From an uncultured Megasphaera sp. (GTDB taxonomy: Bacteria > Bacillota > Negativicutes > Veillonellales > Megasphaeraceae): 64,000 nt of DNA. The stretch spans positions 33,239-97,238 of the forward strand of contig NZ_UQBH01000007.1 in assembly GCF_900539295.1 (NCBI RefSeq), in the 5' to 3' direction. Each line of letters opens with the position of its first letter. The first letter of the stretch is position 1. Position numbers and translations under genes: made by a program. The notes below the pieces were generated by a model. It was not told the origin of the DNA, made no database searches, and saw nothing but the letters and a program-made list of their open reading frames with translations. This document shows positions 43,062-51,568 of the stretch, in pieces.

Positions 43062-43434
43062 AGCGATCCTCTTTCGAAGAAACGACGACCACCATCTTAT
43101 ATTTCGGACGACCGTAAACATCGAACTGCACCATTCCTTTCGTCACTCGCAGGCCCGTCGGATAGGGCCTTTTTTTCTTGGCCCGGTAAAGATGCTGCAC
43201 TAAGTAGTGATCCTCTTTCAGAATCAATTTACAGTAGCCGTCGCCAAAGGAATTGCCCATACTGTGCTGGCGAACGACTTCCATATCGAGTACCAGATTG
43301 CGAACCAGGCTGTCCACGGTCTGATGACGGCTGAGGGTCTGGCTGCTGCTCATCGCCAGGGCCGCATAAAGGCCGAGAACGGCTAAGGATACCGCAAGGC
43401 CGGTAAATTGAATGAATCCGTTTTTAGGCTTCAT
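43009..43434 (-). CDS. GspH/ComGD-like pseudopilin, Glu5 missing
   Basis: This 141-aa protein starts MKPKNG/FIQFTGLAVSLAVLGLYAALA. It has the prepilin leader and helix but Thr at +5. The rest (VRQHSMGNSFGDGYCKLILKEDHYLV, VTKGMVQFDVYGRPKYKMVV) is like GspH-type beta-rich pseudopilins. The start overlaps the peptidase stop as TTATGA. Confidence 0.72.
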   Translation of the reverse strand: MKPKNGFIQFTGLAVSLAVLGLYAALAMSSSQTLSRHQTVDSLVRNLVLDMEVVRQHSMGNSFGDGYCKLILKEDHYLVQHLYRAKKKRPYPTGLRVTKGMVQFDVYGRPKYKMVVVVSSKEDRYERRIVVAAQTGRIRIE

Positions 43435-43877
43435 AAGCCCATTCCTGCCGTCAGCCAATTAAAATGGAGTTCCTGGGAAAGCCACCATCCCAAGAGAAGA
43501 AAAGGTCCGAAGGGAAGCATGGTCTTCCCCTTTATTCCCCAGCAGATGAGGGCAATAATGGTGGCCAGCAAAAATGAGGCCACGGTCATGATCCAGGCCC
43601 CGCCAGCCGGACAGCCGATAGCAAGGGCCAGGGCCAGTTTGATGTCGCCGCTTCCGATACTGTCCGGCCACAGGCCATAGAGGAGGAGAAAAAAGAAAAT
43701 CGTCGCACTGACGGCCAGGATCGATGGTCGGACCAGGTCCAGGCACAGGGCCAACAGATTGACCAGCGCCAAGATGAGGACCGGGGTGTCAGGAATCCAA
43801 TAGGCCTTGATGTCGGTATAGGTAATGACAGCGGCAGCCCCGAAAGCCAGACCGTACCAAAGGGCGAAGAGTTCCAT
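43431..43877 (-). CDS. pilD: Compact type IV prepilin peptidase (A24)
   Basis: This aspartic membrane protease cuts prepilin leaders. Both catalytic Asp motifs are present: TYTDIKAYWIPD and GSGDIKL. At 148 aa it contains only the peptidase core and lacks the cysteine-rich N-terminal methylation domain of full PilD. Six hydrophobic segments are likely. It lies between the major pilin and the minor pilins. Confidence 0.88.
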   Translation of the reverse strand: MELFALWYGLAFGAAAVITYTDIKAYWIPDTPVLILALVNLLALCLDLVRPSILAVSATIFFFLLLYGLWPDSIGSGDIKLALALAIGCPAGGAWIMTVASFLLATIIALICWGIKGKTMLPFGPFLLLGWWLSQELHFNWLTAGMGL

Positions 43878-43880
43878 CGC

Positions 43881-44246
43881 TTAGGTTCCGGCCGGCACGC
43901 CTGCGTCGGAGTCGGAAGAATAATGCTTATCGTTATAATCGGCAGATACGACGCCATTTTCGATGCGATATTCTTCTTTATCCGGCGTCAGCGGCTTAAA
44001 CTGCAGGTACTGCCGCCCTTCGCTGTCGGCCGTGACCAATTCATCGACAGTCGTCGGGAATTCACCGTGGTCGATTTCATACAAGGCCGCCGCATTGCTG
44101 ATGGTGCGGATATCGGCCTGTACCTTGGCTTCCTGCGCCGTCTTAGTAGCCGACGTAAACTTGGGCACGGCAAACGAGGCAAAGACCAGGATGATTGAGA
44201 CACAAATTAACATTTCCAGCATAGAAAAACCGTTTCGCAGGGTCAT
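43881..44246 (-). CDS. pilA: Major pilin/pseudopilin (GspG/ComGC-like)
   Basis: This 121-aa pilin has a canonical leader MTLRNG/FSMLEMLICVSIILVF with Glu at +5, then a long helix and a small GspG-like domain (ADIRTISNAAALYEIDHGEFPTTVDEL). It is probably the main filament subunit. ATG 44246 has AGGAG upstream, and the 27 extra bases to 44273 are not needed. It follows the pilC gene closely. Confidence 0.88.
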   Translation of the reverse strand: MTLRNGFSMLEMLICVSIILVFASFAVPKFTSATKTAQEAKVQADIRTISNAAALYEIDHGEFPTTVDELVTADSEGRQYLQFKPLTPDKEEYRIENGVVSADYNDKHYSSDSDAGVPAGT

Positions 44247-44259
44247 GATAAAACTCCTT

Positions 44260-45312
44260 TCAGGAAGTAACAACGGAAGACGCCATATCGAGTAAAGGCA
44301 GTAGTAATGAAAACATCAAAAAGCCCATGAAGATGCCGACGATCAGGAGAACCATCGGCCCCAGCCAGCGCTGAAGGCCGGTCGCCCACTGACGGAGACG
44401 GCTGTCATAATAAGCGGCTATGGCCCCTAAGGCATCGTCATACTTGCCGGTCATCTCGCCGACGGTGAGCATGGTCTCGATGTAGGCCGTGCCGTAGGGA
44501 CTGCTGTGAACGGCCTGGCTAAAGGTCTGACCCCGTTCCAGCATAAAGGCGAGGTGCCGGACATAGGTCTGAAACAGCCGAGACGGCACGACGGCCCCGG
44601 CGCCGGACAGGCATTCCAGCAAGGGAATCCCACCGGATAGCTGAACGGCTAAGACGCGGCTGAATCGCTGCCAGGCCCAGACCAGAAACAAGGGACGGAC
44701 GAAGGGAATACGGACGACGGCTTTTTCCATAGACAAGCGATAGGTATCGTCCTGCCAGGCCCGATGGAGGAAAAAAAACGTAAAACCAATCACCAAGGGC
44801 AGGTAGATTCCCTTCTGCTGCAGCCAGTCACAAGCTGCCAAGAGATACTGCGTCCCCTTCGGTACGGGGACGTTCATCTGAGCCATCATGTCGACGAAGA
44901 CGGGAATGATGAAAAACACGGCACCCGTCATCAAGAGGAAGAGACAGGCCAACAAAAAAACGGGATAGGCTATGGCTTCGATAAAAGCCCGACGGTCCCG
45001 GTCGGCTCGTTCATAGAAATCAGCCAGGACCTGACAGACAGCATCGAAATTTCCCGACTGTTCCCCCGCTTCGACAAGGCGGCAGGCCAATTCAGGAAAG
45101 GCCTGACAACGCTTCATGGCCATAGCCGGACGGACGCCTTGTTCCATGTGAAGGGCTGCCGTCAAAAGAGCCTGACGACGCTTTTTCTTCATGTCTGCTG
45201 CTAAGAGCTTCCAGGCCTGCACCAAAGGTACGCCGCCGGCTAAAAGGGTTCCCAGTTGGCGAAAGAAAAAAGCCAGATTTTTTCCATCAAGGCGCGGCGA
45301 TGCCGTAACCAT
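44260..45312 (-). CDS. pilC: Type IV pilus/T2SS inner membrane platform protein PilC
   Basis: This 350-aa GspF-family platform has two GspF domains (about residues 8-125 and 205-330, each with an FxRQLGTLLxGGVPLxxAW-like start) and three transmembrane segments. It is slightly short compared with PilC, nearer ComGB. It lies 2 bp downstream of the pilT-like gene. Confidence 0.9.
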   Translation of the reverse strand: MVTASPRLDGKNLAFFFRQLGTLLAGGVPLVQAWKLLAADMKKKRRQALLTAALHMEQGVRPAMAMKRCQAFPELACRLVEAGEQSGNFDAVCQVLADFYERADRDRRAFIEAIAYPVFLLACLFLLMTGAVFFIIPVFVDMMAQMNVPVPKGTQYLLAACDWLQQKGIYLPLVIGFTFFFLHRAWQDDTYRLSMEKAVVRIPFVRPLFLVWAWQRFSRVLAVQLSGGIPLLECLSGAGAVVPSRLFQTYVRHLAFMLERGQTFSQAVHSSPYGTAYIETMLTVGEMTGKYDDALGAIAAYYDSRLRQWATGLQRWLGPMVLLIVGIFMGFLMFSLLLPLLDMASSVVTS

Positions 45313-45314
45313 AG

Positions 45315-46271
45315 TCAGCCTCCCTTCGCCAATCGGACCAGAGCCTGGTCCATGGTCCGCATGCCAAGGGCACTTCCCGTCTGCATGACCGTCGGCAGCT
45401 GATGTTCCTTGCCGCTGCGAATGAGCTGAGATACAGCCGGCGTGCGGACTAAAATTTCCCGGGCCACAGCCAAGGCTTCTCCGCAGACGACGAGCCGTTG
45501 GGACAAGACGGCCTGAAGGACCATGGACAGGCGGTGCCGGACTTCATCTTGCCCGTCGACCCCATAGGTACTGGCAATACGGCTTACCGTATGGACGGCT
45601 GACGGCGTATGAAGGGTGGAAAAGACGAGATGCCCCGTTTCAGCTGCTGTCAAGGCGGCGTCCATCGTTTCCCGGTCACGCATTTCGCCGATGAGGATAA
45701 CGTCCGGGTCCTGCCGCAAGGATTGGCGAATGCCTTCCGCAAAGGATGAAAAATGACGGCCCAATTCACGCTGCGTAATGAGTGCCTCTTTTCCCGCTTC
45801 TACGTATTCAATGGGGTCTTCTAAGGTGACGATGTGACAGCGGCGCCGCTCATTGATGCCGTGTAAAATCCGCCACAGAGCCGTCGTCTTACCGCTCCCT
45901 GTCGGCCCCGAGACCAGGACCAGTCCGCTCGACAAGGTACCGAGACGTGTCAAAAAAAGTTGGTCCCGATCTTCCGGAAGGTCTTCTATGGGATAGAGAA
46001 AGCGAATGGCCAGGTGCAGGCCGGCTTGTTCCCTGCAGACGTGAAGGCGGCAGCGCAAAGACGACTTCCAGGAGAAGGCCCCGTCGCCGTCATGCTCACC
46101 GGACCAGCCGACAGCCTCCAGAGCCCGGTGCATGCTGGAACGGTCCAAGGGCTCTTTAGAAGCAGGAGAAAGACCGGTCGCCACCCGCATCATAGGCGGC
46201 CGCCCTTCTTGGAGGTGAAGGTCAGAAGCCCGACCGGCAATCGCTTTTTCCATCAGGCCGGTCATGTCCAT
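45315..46271 (-). CDS. pilT: Pilus retraction ATPase PilT-like
   Basis: This 318-aa secretion-type ATPase has Walker A SGPTGSGKTT, an Asp box LEDPIEYV, Walker B ILIGEMRD and a His box HLVFSTLHT. RASDLHLQEGRPPMMR at the N-terminus is PilT-like. It is shorter than typical PilT (about 345 aa) and ends MRTMDQALVRLAKGG. It overlaps the pilB-like gene by 10 bp. Confidence 0.87.
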   Translation of the reverse strand: MDMTGLMEKAIAGRASDLHLQEGRPPMMRVATGLSPASKEPLDRSSMHRALEAVGWSGEHDGDGAFSWKSSLRCRLHVCREQAGLHLAIRFLYPIEDLPEDRDQLFLTRLGTLSSGLVLVSGPTGSGKTTALWRILHGINERRRCHIVTLEDPIEYVEAGKEALITQRELGRHFSSFAEGIRQSLRQDPDVILIGEMRDRETMDAALTAAETGHLVFSTLHTPSAVHTVSRIASTYGVDGQDEVRHRLSMVLQAVLSQRLVVCGEALAVAREILVRTPAVSQLIRSGKEHQLPTVMQTGSALGMRTMDQALVRLAKGG

Positions 46272-47311
46272 AGGTCCCGGCCTCCCTCACAGACGCGGCG
46301 GATTTCAGCTTCGTCGGTCAGTCCCATTTCAAGGGCTCGCTGTACAACAGTCGGCAGCAGGACGGCCCCGTCCCGTTCTGCCCCTGCCGTCAATTCCGGA
46401 AGGCCGGCACGGCGCCGAAAGGCCTCTTTAAAAGATGGCCCGGCCGGGACGACTTCGCAGAGACAAAATCGCCCTTCATATGAACCGGAGGCGGTTTTAC
46501 GGCGGACCAGGCGCTGCGAGACGATGCCCGTCAAGGCGTCGGCCACAAAATAAGGGGCAACGCCCATGTCGCTCAGGCGAACTGCCGCTTCGACGGCACT
46601 CGGCGCATGAAGGGTACTGAAGACGACGTGTCCCGTCAAGGCCGCCCGGACGGCGATCTGGGCCGTCTCCCCATCGCGGATTTCGCCGACGACGAGGACG
46701 TCCGGGTCTTGGCGCAGTAAGGCCCGCAGCCCGTTTTGAAAAACCATGCCTCCTTTAGGTTGAACCTGGCTCTGAGACAGGCCATCGATTAGGATTTCTA
46801 CCGGATCTTCTAAGGTTGCAATGCTGAGGGCTTCGTCCTGAATATGGCGAAGGGCGGCGTAGAGGGTCGTCGTCTTACCGCTCCCCGTAGGCCCGCAAAT
46901 GAGGATCAGCCCCTGCCGGCGGCGAATCAGTTTCTCTAAACAAGCTAAGGCATCACCGTCCATGCCGAGGGCCGACAACTGAAGAGGCAGACGCTCGCCG
47001 TCGAGGATGCGGACGACGATTTTCTCGCCGCGAACGGTCGGCAAGGTACTGATGCGAAGGTCCAGACGCCGCCCGCCGTCCTGCCAAACGATGCGTCCGT
47101 CCTGGGGCAGCCTCCGGTTGGCAATGTCGAGGCCGGCCAGGACCTTGATGCGGCTGACAATATTGTCGAGACTCTTTCGAGGAAGACTGCCTGCCGTCTG
47201 GAGGACGCCGTCTTTTCGCCAGCGAATGCGCACAGCCTCATCTAAGGGCTCGATATGAATGTCACTGGCACCGGCAGCGACAGCCTGCTGAAATAACACG
47301 TTCACATCCAT
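46262..47311 (-). CDS. pilB: Pilus extension ATPase (PilB/ComGA-like, short form)
   Basis: This 349-aa ATPase starts MDVNVLFQQAVAAGASDIHIEPLDE and lacks the long N-terminal domain of PilB/GspE, so it is nearer ComGA in length. Walker A is CGPTGSGKTT, the Asp box is LEDPVEI and Walker B is VLVVGEIRDGETA. The zinc-binding CxxC domain of GspE is not seen. ATG 47311 has AAAGGAG upstream. It is the first gene of the pilus operon. Confidence 0.88.
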   Translation of the reverse strand: MDVNVLFQQAVAAGASDIHIEPLDEAVRIRWRKDGVLQTAGSLPRKSLDNIVSRIKVLAGLDIANRRLPQDGRIVWQDGGRRLDLRISTLPTVRGEKIVVRILDGERLPLQLSALGMDGDALACLEKLIRRRQGLILICGPTGSGKTTTLYAALRHIQDEALSIATLEDPVEILIDGLSQSQVQPKGGMVFQNGLRALLRQDPDVLVVGEIRDGETAQIAVRAALTGHVVFSTLHAPSAVEAAVRLSDMGVAPYFVADALTGIVSQRLVRRKTASGSYEGRFCLCEVVPAGPSFKEAFRRRAGLPELTAGAERDGAVLLPTVVQRALEMGLTDEAEIRRVCEGGRDLWT

Positions 47312-47420
47312 AAAAAAATCTCCTTTCCATGCTAGCATAGCACGAAAAGGAGATACCCTAAGGCGATTTAATTGTTTTTTAACGAAGCCATGATCGTCCA
47401 CAGCACTTTCTTACCGAGGT

Positions 47421-48875
47421 TTACCAACGGCGCCAGACGTAACTCATACTATGCTGGATGACCAGGAGGATGGGGAAAATTTCGACGCGGCCCAAAATCA
47501 TCAAAAAGCCGCAGTAAACTTTCGTCCACGCCGGCAGGCCGGCAATATCGGTAACGCCGAAGAGGGCCATCGTCGAACCGACACTGGACAGGCAGCCGAC
47601 AGCCATTCCCATGGCCTGAATAGGCGTGACGCCGGCTAAGGAAATAATCAGCATAGAGGCGAAAAAAGTCACGATGACTAAGAAGAAGTAGCTGAGGACG
47701 CGGCTGACGATTTTCATATCGACAGGGACGCCGTCTATTTTCAAAGAAATGACCATATGGGGATGGAGGGTCCGGCGCAGTTCCTGAGCCGTCATTTTAA
47801 ACAGGACCATGAAGCGCATAACCTTGAGGCCCCCCGTAGACGAACCGATACAACCGCCGATAAAGGCCAGTAAAAAGAGGACGTATTTATCGAATTCCGG
47901 CCAGGCGGCCGTCGTCGTCGAAGAAAAACCGCTAGTACTGACAAAGGATAAGACCTGGAAAAAGCCGTAACGCAGATTATCCCAGCCGTCATAGACGCCG
48001 TAGTGCCACAAGTGGAAGGATACGACGGCACTGACACCGAAGAGGAGGATTAAAAAGTACCGCAGTTCAGCGTCGTGAAAGAAGATTTTCAGACTGCGCC
48101 GCTCCCAGCCCTTCCAGTACAAGAGAAAGTTGCCGCTGGCCAGGAGCATAGAAATGACAGCGGCTCCTTCGAGGGCTCGATTGTCGTAGCGGAAAAAATC
48201 AAAGAGCGAATCGCCGCCGCTCGTCGACAACGTCATAAGGCCCTGGTTGACGGCTGCCGTCGGCGACAGGCCGGCCAGCCAATACAATACCATGGAAAAG
48301 ACGGTAATGGCCAAGTATATGCAGCCCACTTTGCGGGCCGCGTCCTGCATGCTGGCCACCATAGGGCTGAAAGAAACGCTCTGATGGACCGACAAGGTCA
48401 GGCCGAAACAACCGCTGACCAAGGGCATGACCGAGGCCAGCATGAGGATGAAGTTCAAGCCGCCGAGCCAGCCCATGAGGCTGTGCCACAAGAGGAGCGA
48501 CGCCGGAAGGCTGGCACCGCCGTCAGGAAGGGCCGATGTCCCCGTCGTCGTAAAAGCCGATACGCTTTCAAAAAAGGCATCGGCCGGAGAAGCAAAAACA
48601 CCGGCCATGACGTAAGGCATCATGCCTACCAGGCTCAGGATGAGCCAAACCAGGACCATGTACCAAGCGCCTTCGCCGGCCCCGACTTGCCGCTTGTGAT
48701 GGCGGCCCCGATAGAGACAGTAGGCGGAAAAGGAGGCAGCCGTAATGAGCGGCGGCCCAAAATAGAGCAGCCCCGCTTCCCCCCAGAAAAGGCCGGCGAT
48801 GAGCGGAATGATCAGACCCAGGCCGTTGACCAGAATGAGCCTGCCGACGAGATAGAACAAGATATGTCTGTCCAT
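47421..48875 (-). CDS. trkH: Trk potassium uptake permease TrkH
   Basis: This 484-aa K+ channel-like permease has four pore loops, including SAFTTTGTSALPD, TLSTSGGDSLF, FVSTSGFSSTTT and CLSSVGSTMALFG. It lies one base downstream of trkA, which encodes its NAD(H)-binding regulator. Confidence 0.93.
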   Translation of the reverse strand: MDRHILFYLVGRLILVNGLGLIIPLIAGLFWGEAGLLYFGPPLITAASFSAYCLYRGRHHKRQVGAGEGAWYMVLVWLILSLVGMMPYVMAGVFASPADAFFESVSAFTTTGTSALPDGGASLPASLLLWHSLMGWLGGLNFILMLASVMPLVSGCFGLTLSVHQSVSFSPMVASMQDAARKVGCIYLAITVFSMVLYWLAGLSPTAAVNQGLMTLSTSGGDSLFDFFRYDNRALEGAAVISMLLASGNFLLYWKGWERRSLKIFFHDAELRYFLILLFGVSAVVSFHLWHYGVYDGWDNLRYGFFQVLSFVSTSGFSSTTTAAWPEFDKYVLFLLAFIGGCIGSSTGGLKVMRFMVLFKMTAQELRRTLHPHMVISLKIDGVPVDMKIVSRVLSYFFLVIVTFFASMLIISLAGVTPIQAMGMAVGCLSSVGSTMALFGVTDIAGLPAWTKVYCGFLMILGRVEIFPILLVIQHSMSYVWRRW

Positions 48876-48876
48876 G

Positions 48877-50220
48877 CTACTCCCTGCCTTTAAAGTACTG
48901 CATGACCTTCTGTGAATGTTCTGTCTGGCTGAAGAGAATGATCCGATCCCCTTCTAAGAGGACCGACTGGCCGTTCGGGATATAGGCTTCGCCGTCGCGG
49001 ACGTAGGCGCAGACCAGACATTCCGGCGGCAAGTCGACGTCCATCAGCCGCTGGCCGATGACCGGTGCCCCTTCCTGGACGATGACTTCGACGGCTTCGG
49101 CCTTGGCGCCTTCGAGAAGGGATACCGATACGACGCCGCCCCGGGCAAAGGCCAGGACTTCCCCGGCCGACAAGAGCCTCGTCGATAAGACGATATCGAC
49201 ACCGACTTTTTCCATGAGGCCGCCGTATTCGATACGGGATACGCGAACGATGGTCTTCTTGGCGCCTAAATGCTTGGCAATGAGGGCCAGCATCAAATTC
49301 AGGCGGTCGTCATCGGTCAAGCAGATGACGGCATCGGCATCGGCAATCCCCTCCTGTTCCAAGAGGTCGATATCGGTCCCGTCGCCGTGAATGGCCAAGC
49401 CGTCTTCCATGAGCTCGGCTACCTGCAGGCACCGTTCGTGATCCTTGTCGAAAATCTTGACCTGAAATCCTTCCTTATCCAGCATGGGTGCCAAAAAGCG
49501 GCCCGACCGGCCGGCACCGATGATGATAACCCGTTCGATGGCTTCGATATTGCTGGGTACAAAATTTTCACTGAATTTTTCAATAGCTTTGGCATCGCCG
49601 ATAAAATAGGCATTATCATGGGGATAGAGGCGGTCATCGCCATGGGGAATGATCATGCGCTGATCGCGGAAAATCATGCCGACCAAGACCGACGGCGGCA
49701 TGTTCATATTTTTAAAAGGCACGTTGACCAGCGGCGAATGGCGCTGTATCTTCGTTTCAAAGAGACGGACCTTGCCGTTGGCAAAATCTTCGACGTTGAG
49801 CGCCGCCGGCGTCATGAGAATGCGGTTGATTTCACGGGCCGTAATCATTTCCGGATTGATGACCAGGTCGATGTCGAAATTCTTCTTTAAATAGTCCTTG
49901 GCCCCGGTCAAAAACTGCATGTCGCGAATGCGGACGGCCGTGTATTTAATGCCGTGCTTCTTGGCTAAAATACAGGTTACCAAATTGACTTCGTCCGTCG
50001 CCGTACAGGCGACGAGGAGGTCGGCACCGTGAATATCCGGGTCGTCCATGGTAACCGGGCTGGCACCGTTGGCCAAGATAGTCAGTACGTCCAGGGTATT
50101 GCGGACGACTTCCAGCCGTTCTTCATCGTGATCGACGACGACGATATCGAATTGTTCATGTGATAACAGCTCGGCAATGCTGTAGCCCAGCTTGCCGGCC
50201 CCTACGACAACTATGCGCAA
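48877..50220 (-). CDS. trkA: Trk potassium uptake regulator TrkA
   Basis: This 447-aa cytoplasmic regulator has two RCK halves: GAGKLGYSIAELLS at residue 7 and GAGRSGRFLAPML near residue 237 are Rossmann motifs; each is followed by a TrkA_C domain. It gates TrkH in response to NAD(H)/ATP. It precedes trkH. Confidence 0.93.
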   Translation of the reverse strand: MRIVVVGAGKLGYSIAELLSHEQFDIVVVDHDEERLEVVRNTLDVLTILANGASPVTMDDPDIHGADLLVACTATDEVNLVTCILAKKHGIKYTAVRIRDMQFLTGAKDYLKKNFDIDLVINPEMITAREINRILMTPAALNVEDFANGKVRLFETKIQRHSPLVNVPFKNMNMPPSVLVGMIFRDQRMIIPHGDDRLYPHDNAYFIGDAKAIEKFSENFVPSNIEAIERVIIIGAGRSGRFLAPMLDKEGFQVKIFDKDHERCLQVAELMEDGLAIHGDGTDIDLLEQEGIADADAVICLTDDDRLNLMLALIAKHLGAKKTIVRVSRIEYGGLMEKVGVDIVLSTRLLSAGEVLAFARGGVVSVSLLEGAKAEAVEVIVQEGAPVIGQRLMDVDLPPECLVCAYVRDGEAYIPNGQSVLLEGDRIILFSQTEHSQKVMQYFKGRE

Positions 50221-50303
50221 AGGAAAAACCTCCTCATATGGATAACCTTGACAGCAAGACGAAATGGCCGCTGCCTGCTAAGACGACAACCGTTCAAACT
50301 CCC

Positions 50304-51530
50304 TTACGCCCCGGCCATACCGGCCATGGCCAAGAGGGTCAGGATGGGCGTCATCTTTTCCGTATTCATGGTCATGGAAAAAGCGGACCGGACGGCACCG
50401 CTTCCGGCATCGTACCAAATCTCTTCATAAGTCATGACAAAATCATAAGCCTTGTTCTTGGCTCTTTTCCCCGTCACCGTCCGGACTAAGAGGGCCGTAC
50501 AGCCCTTGTCTCGAGCCTCTTGGAGACTCTCTGTCAGAGACTGTCCCGCTGGTCCGAAAAAGGGCCGAAGGCGATATGTCAATTGGTCGTCAGCGGCTTT
50601 TTCCATATAAGGTCCGTCACCGGATAATAAAGGATCGACCTTCACCGATAAGGGCAGGACGAAGACCGAAGGGCCTGTCGCCTGTGCCGGGTCGCCTCCT
50701 GAGGAATGGCCCAAAAAGGCTTCATACTCCCCTTTAGCGTCGTAATAGCGGCGCAGGGCCGTATCGGCATAGCCGACGATGTCATGAGCAAAGCGCTGCG
50801 TCGACGGAGCGCTCTGCCACACTGTTTCCTTAGAAAATTGGCTGTACGTCCCGCTCACGGTCTGCAAAATGCCCTTCACCGGGTCATCGGCCATAACGAT
50901 GCGGTCCAACTGAAGAAGCGGTTCATAGGTCTCATTAAAGGCCGAATTGCCCACAGCCGGCGCTCCGAAGGTGACGACCTGAAGGTTTCGGACCCCGTCG
51001 TCATAGAGCCGGGCGGCAGTAAGGAGAGCCACGGCGCCGCCGAGACTGTGGCCGGTCAAGGTCACGTCCTGTAAGGCTGCGTCGGCCTGCACGAACTGTC
51101 CCAGCGTCGTGTCCTCATAAGGTGCGTCCAACAAGGTCTTCGTATAGTGAGAAAAACCGGCATGGACCCGCATATCCGCTGCCTCCCCATTTCGATACGG
51201 GATGGAGTGGAGATTCAAATCGGATTTGACGTCGGCCAAACTTTCCGTCCCCGTTACGGCAATGAAGGTCTCCTTCCCCTTGCGGGCGATATGGAATTTC
51301 GTTTCCGACCGGTCATCCTTCTCGATCCGGTTGTCAACGTCCCAGCCGCGGCGCCGGAGTTCATCACGGGCCGCCTCTCCGGGTTTATCGTCATAAGACG
51401 CCAGGGACAGCCAGACCGACAGGGCTTCCGTCCGCGCCTTATGATACGTTTCCTGCGGCGACGCTGCCAAAGCCGACAAGGCCGTCACGACGAAACAAAT
51501 AGCTAAGGCCAGTATTTTCTTTCCCCTCAT
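50304..51530 (-). CDS. Exported class 3 lipase-like hydrolase
   Basis: This 408-aa protein has a signal peptide (MRGKKILALAICFVVTALSALAA) and an alpha/beta hydrolase lipase_3 domain. The nucleophile elbow is LTGHSLGGAVALL and QVVTFGAPAVGN follows. The C-terminal half (after about residue 250) is not recognised. ATG 51530 has AGAGGGGG upstream. It lies between rng and trkA on the same strand. The substrate is unknown. Confidence 0.85.
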   Translation of the reverse strand: MRGKKILALAICFVVTALSALAASPQETYHKARTEALSVWLSLASYDDKPGEAARDELRRRGWDVDNRIEKDDRSETKFHIARKGKETFIAVTGTESLADVKSDLNLHSIPYRNGEAADMRVHAGFSHYTKTLLDAPYEDTTLGQFVQADAALQDVTLTGHSLGGAVALLTAARLYDDGVRNLQVVTFGAPAVGNSAFNETYEPLLQLDRIVMADDPVKGILQTVSGTYSQFSKETVWQSAPSTQRFAHDIVGYADTALRRYYDAKGEYEAFLGHSSGGDPAQATGPSVFVLPLSVKVDPLLSGDGPYMEKAADDQLTYRLRPFFGPAGQSLTESLQEARDKGCTALLVRTVTGKRAKNKAYDFVMTYEEIWYDAGSGAVRSAFSMTMNTEKMTPILTLLAMAGMAGA

Positions 51531-51568
51531 AGGAATTCCCCCTCTTTGCGGCCTCCTCGGCCGACCGG

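Noticed and set aside
48075..48893. 272-codon plus-strand frame opposite trkH
   Set aside because: Antisense shadow; Gln/Glu/His-rich low-complexity composition and no ribosome site.
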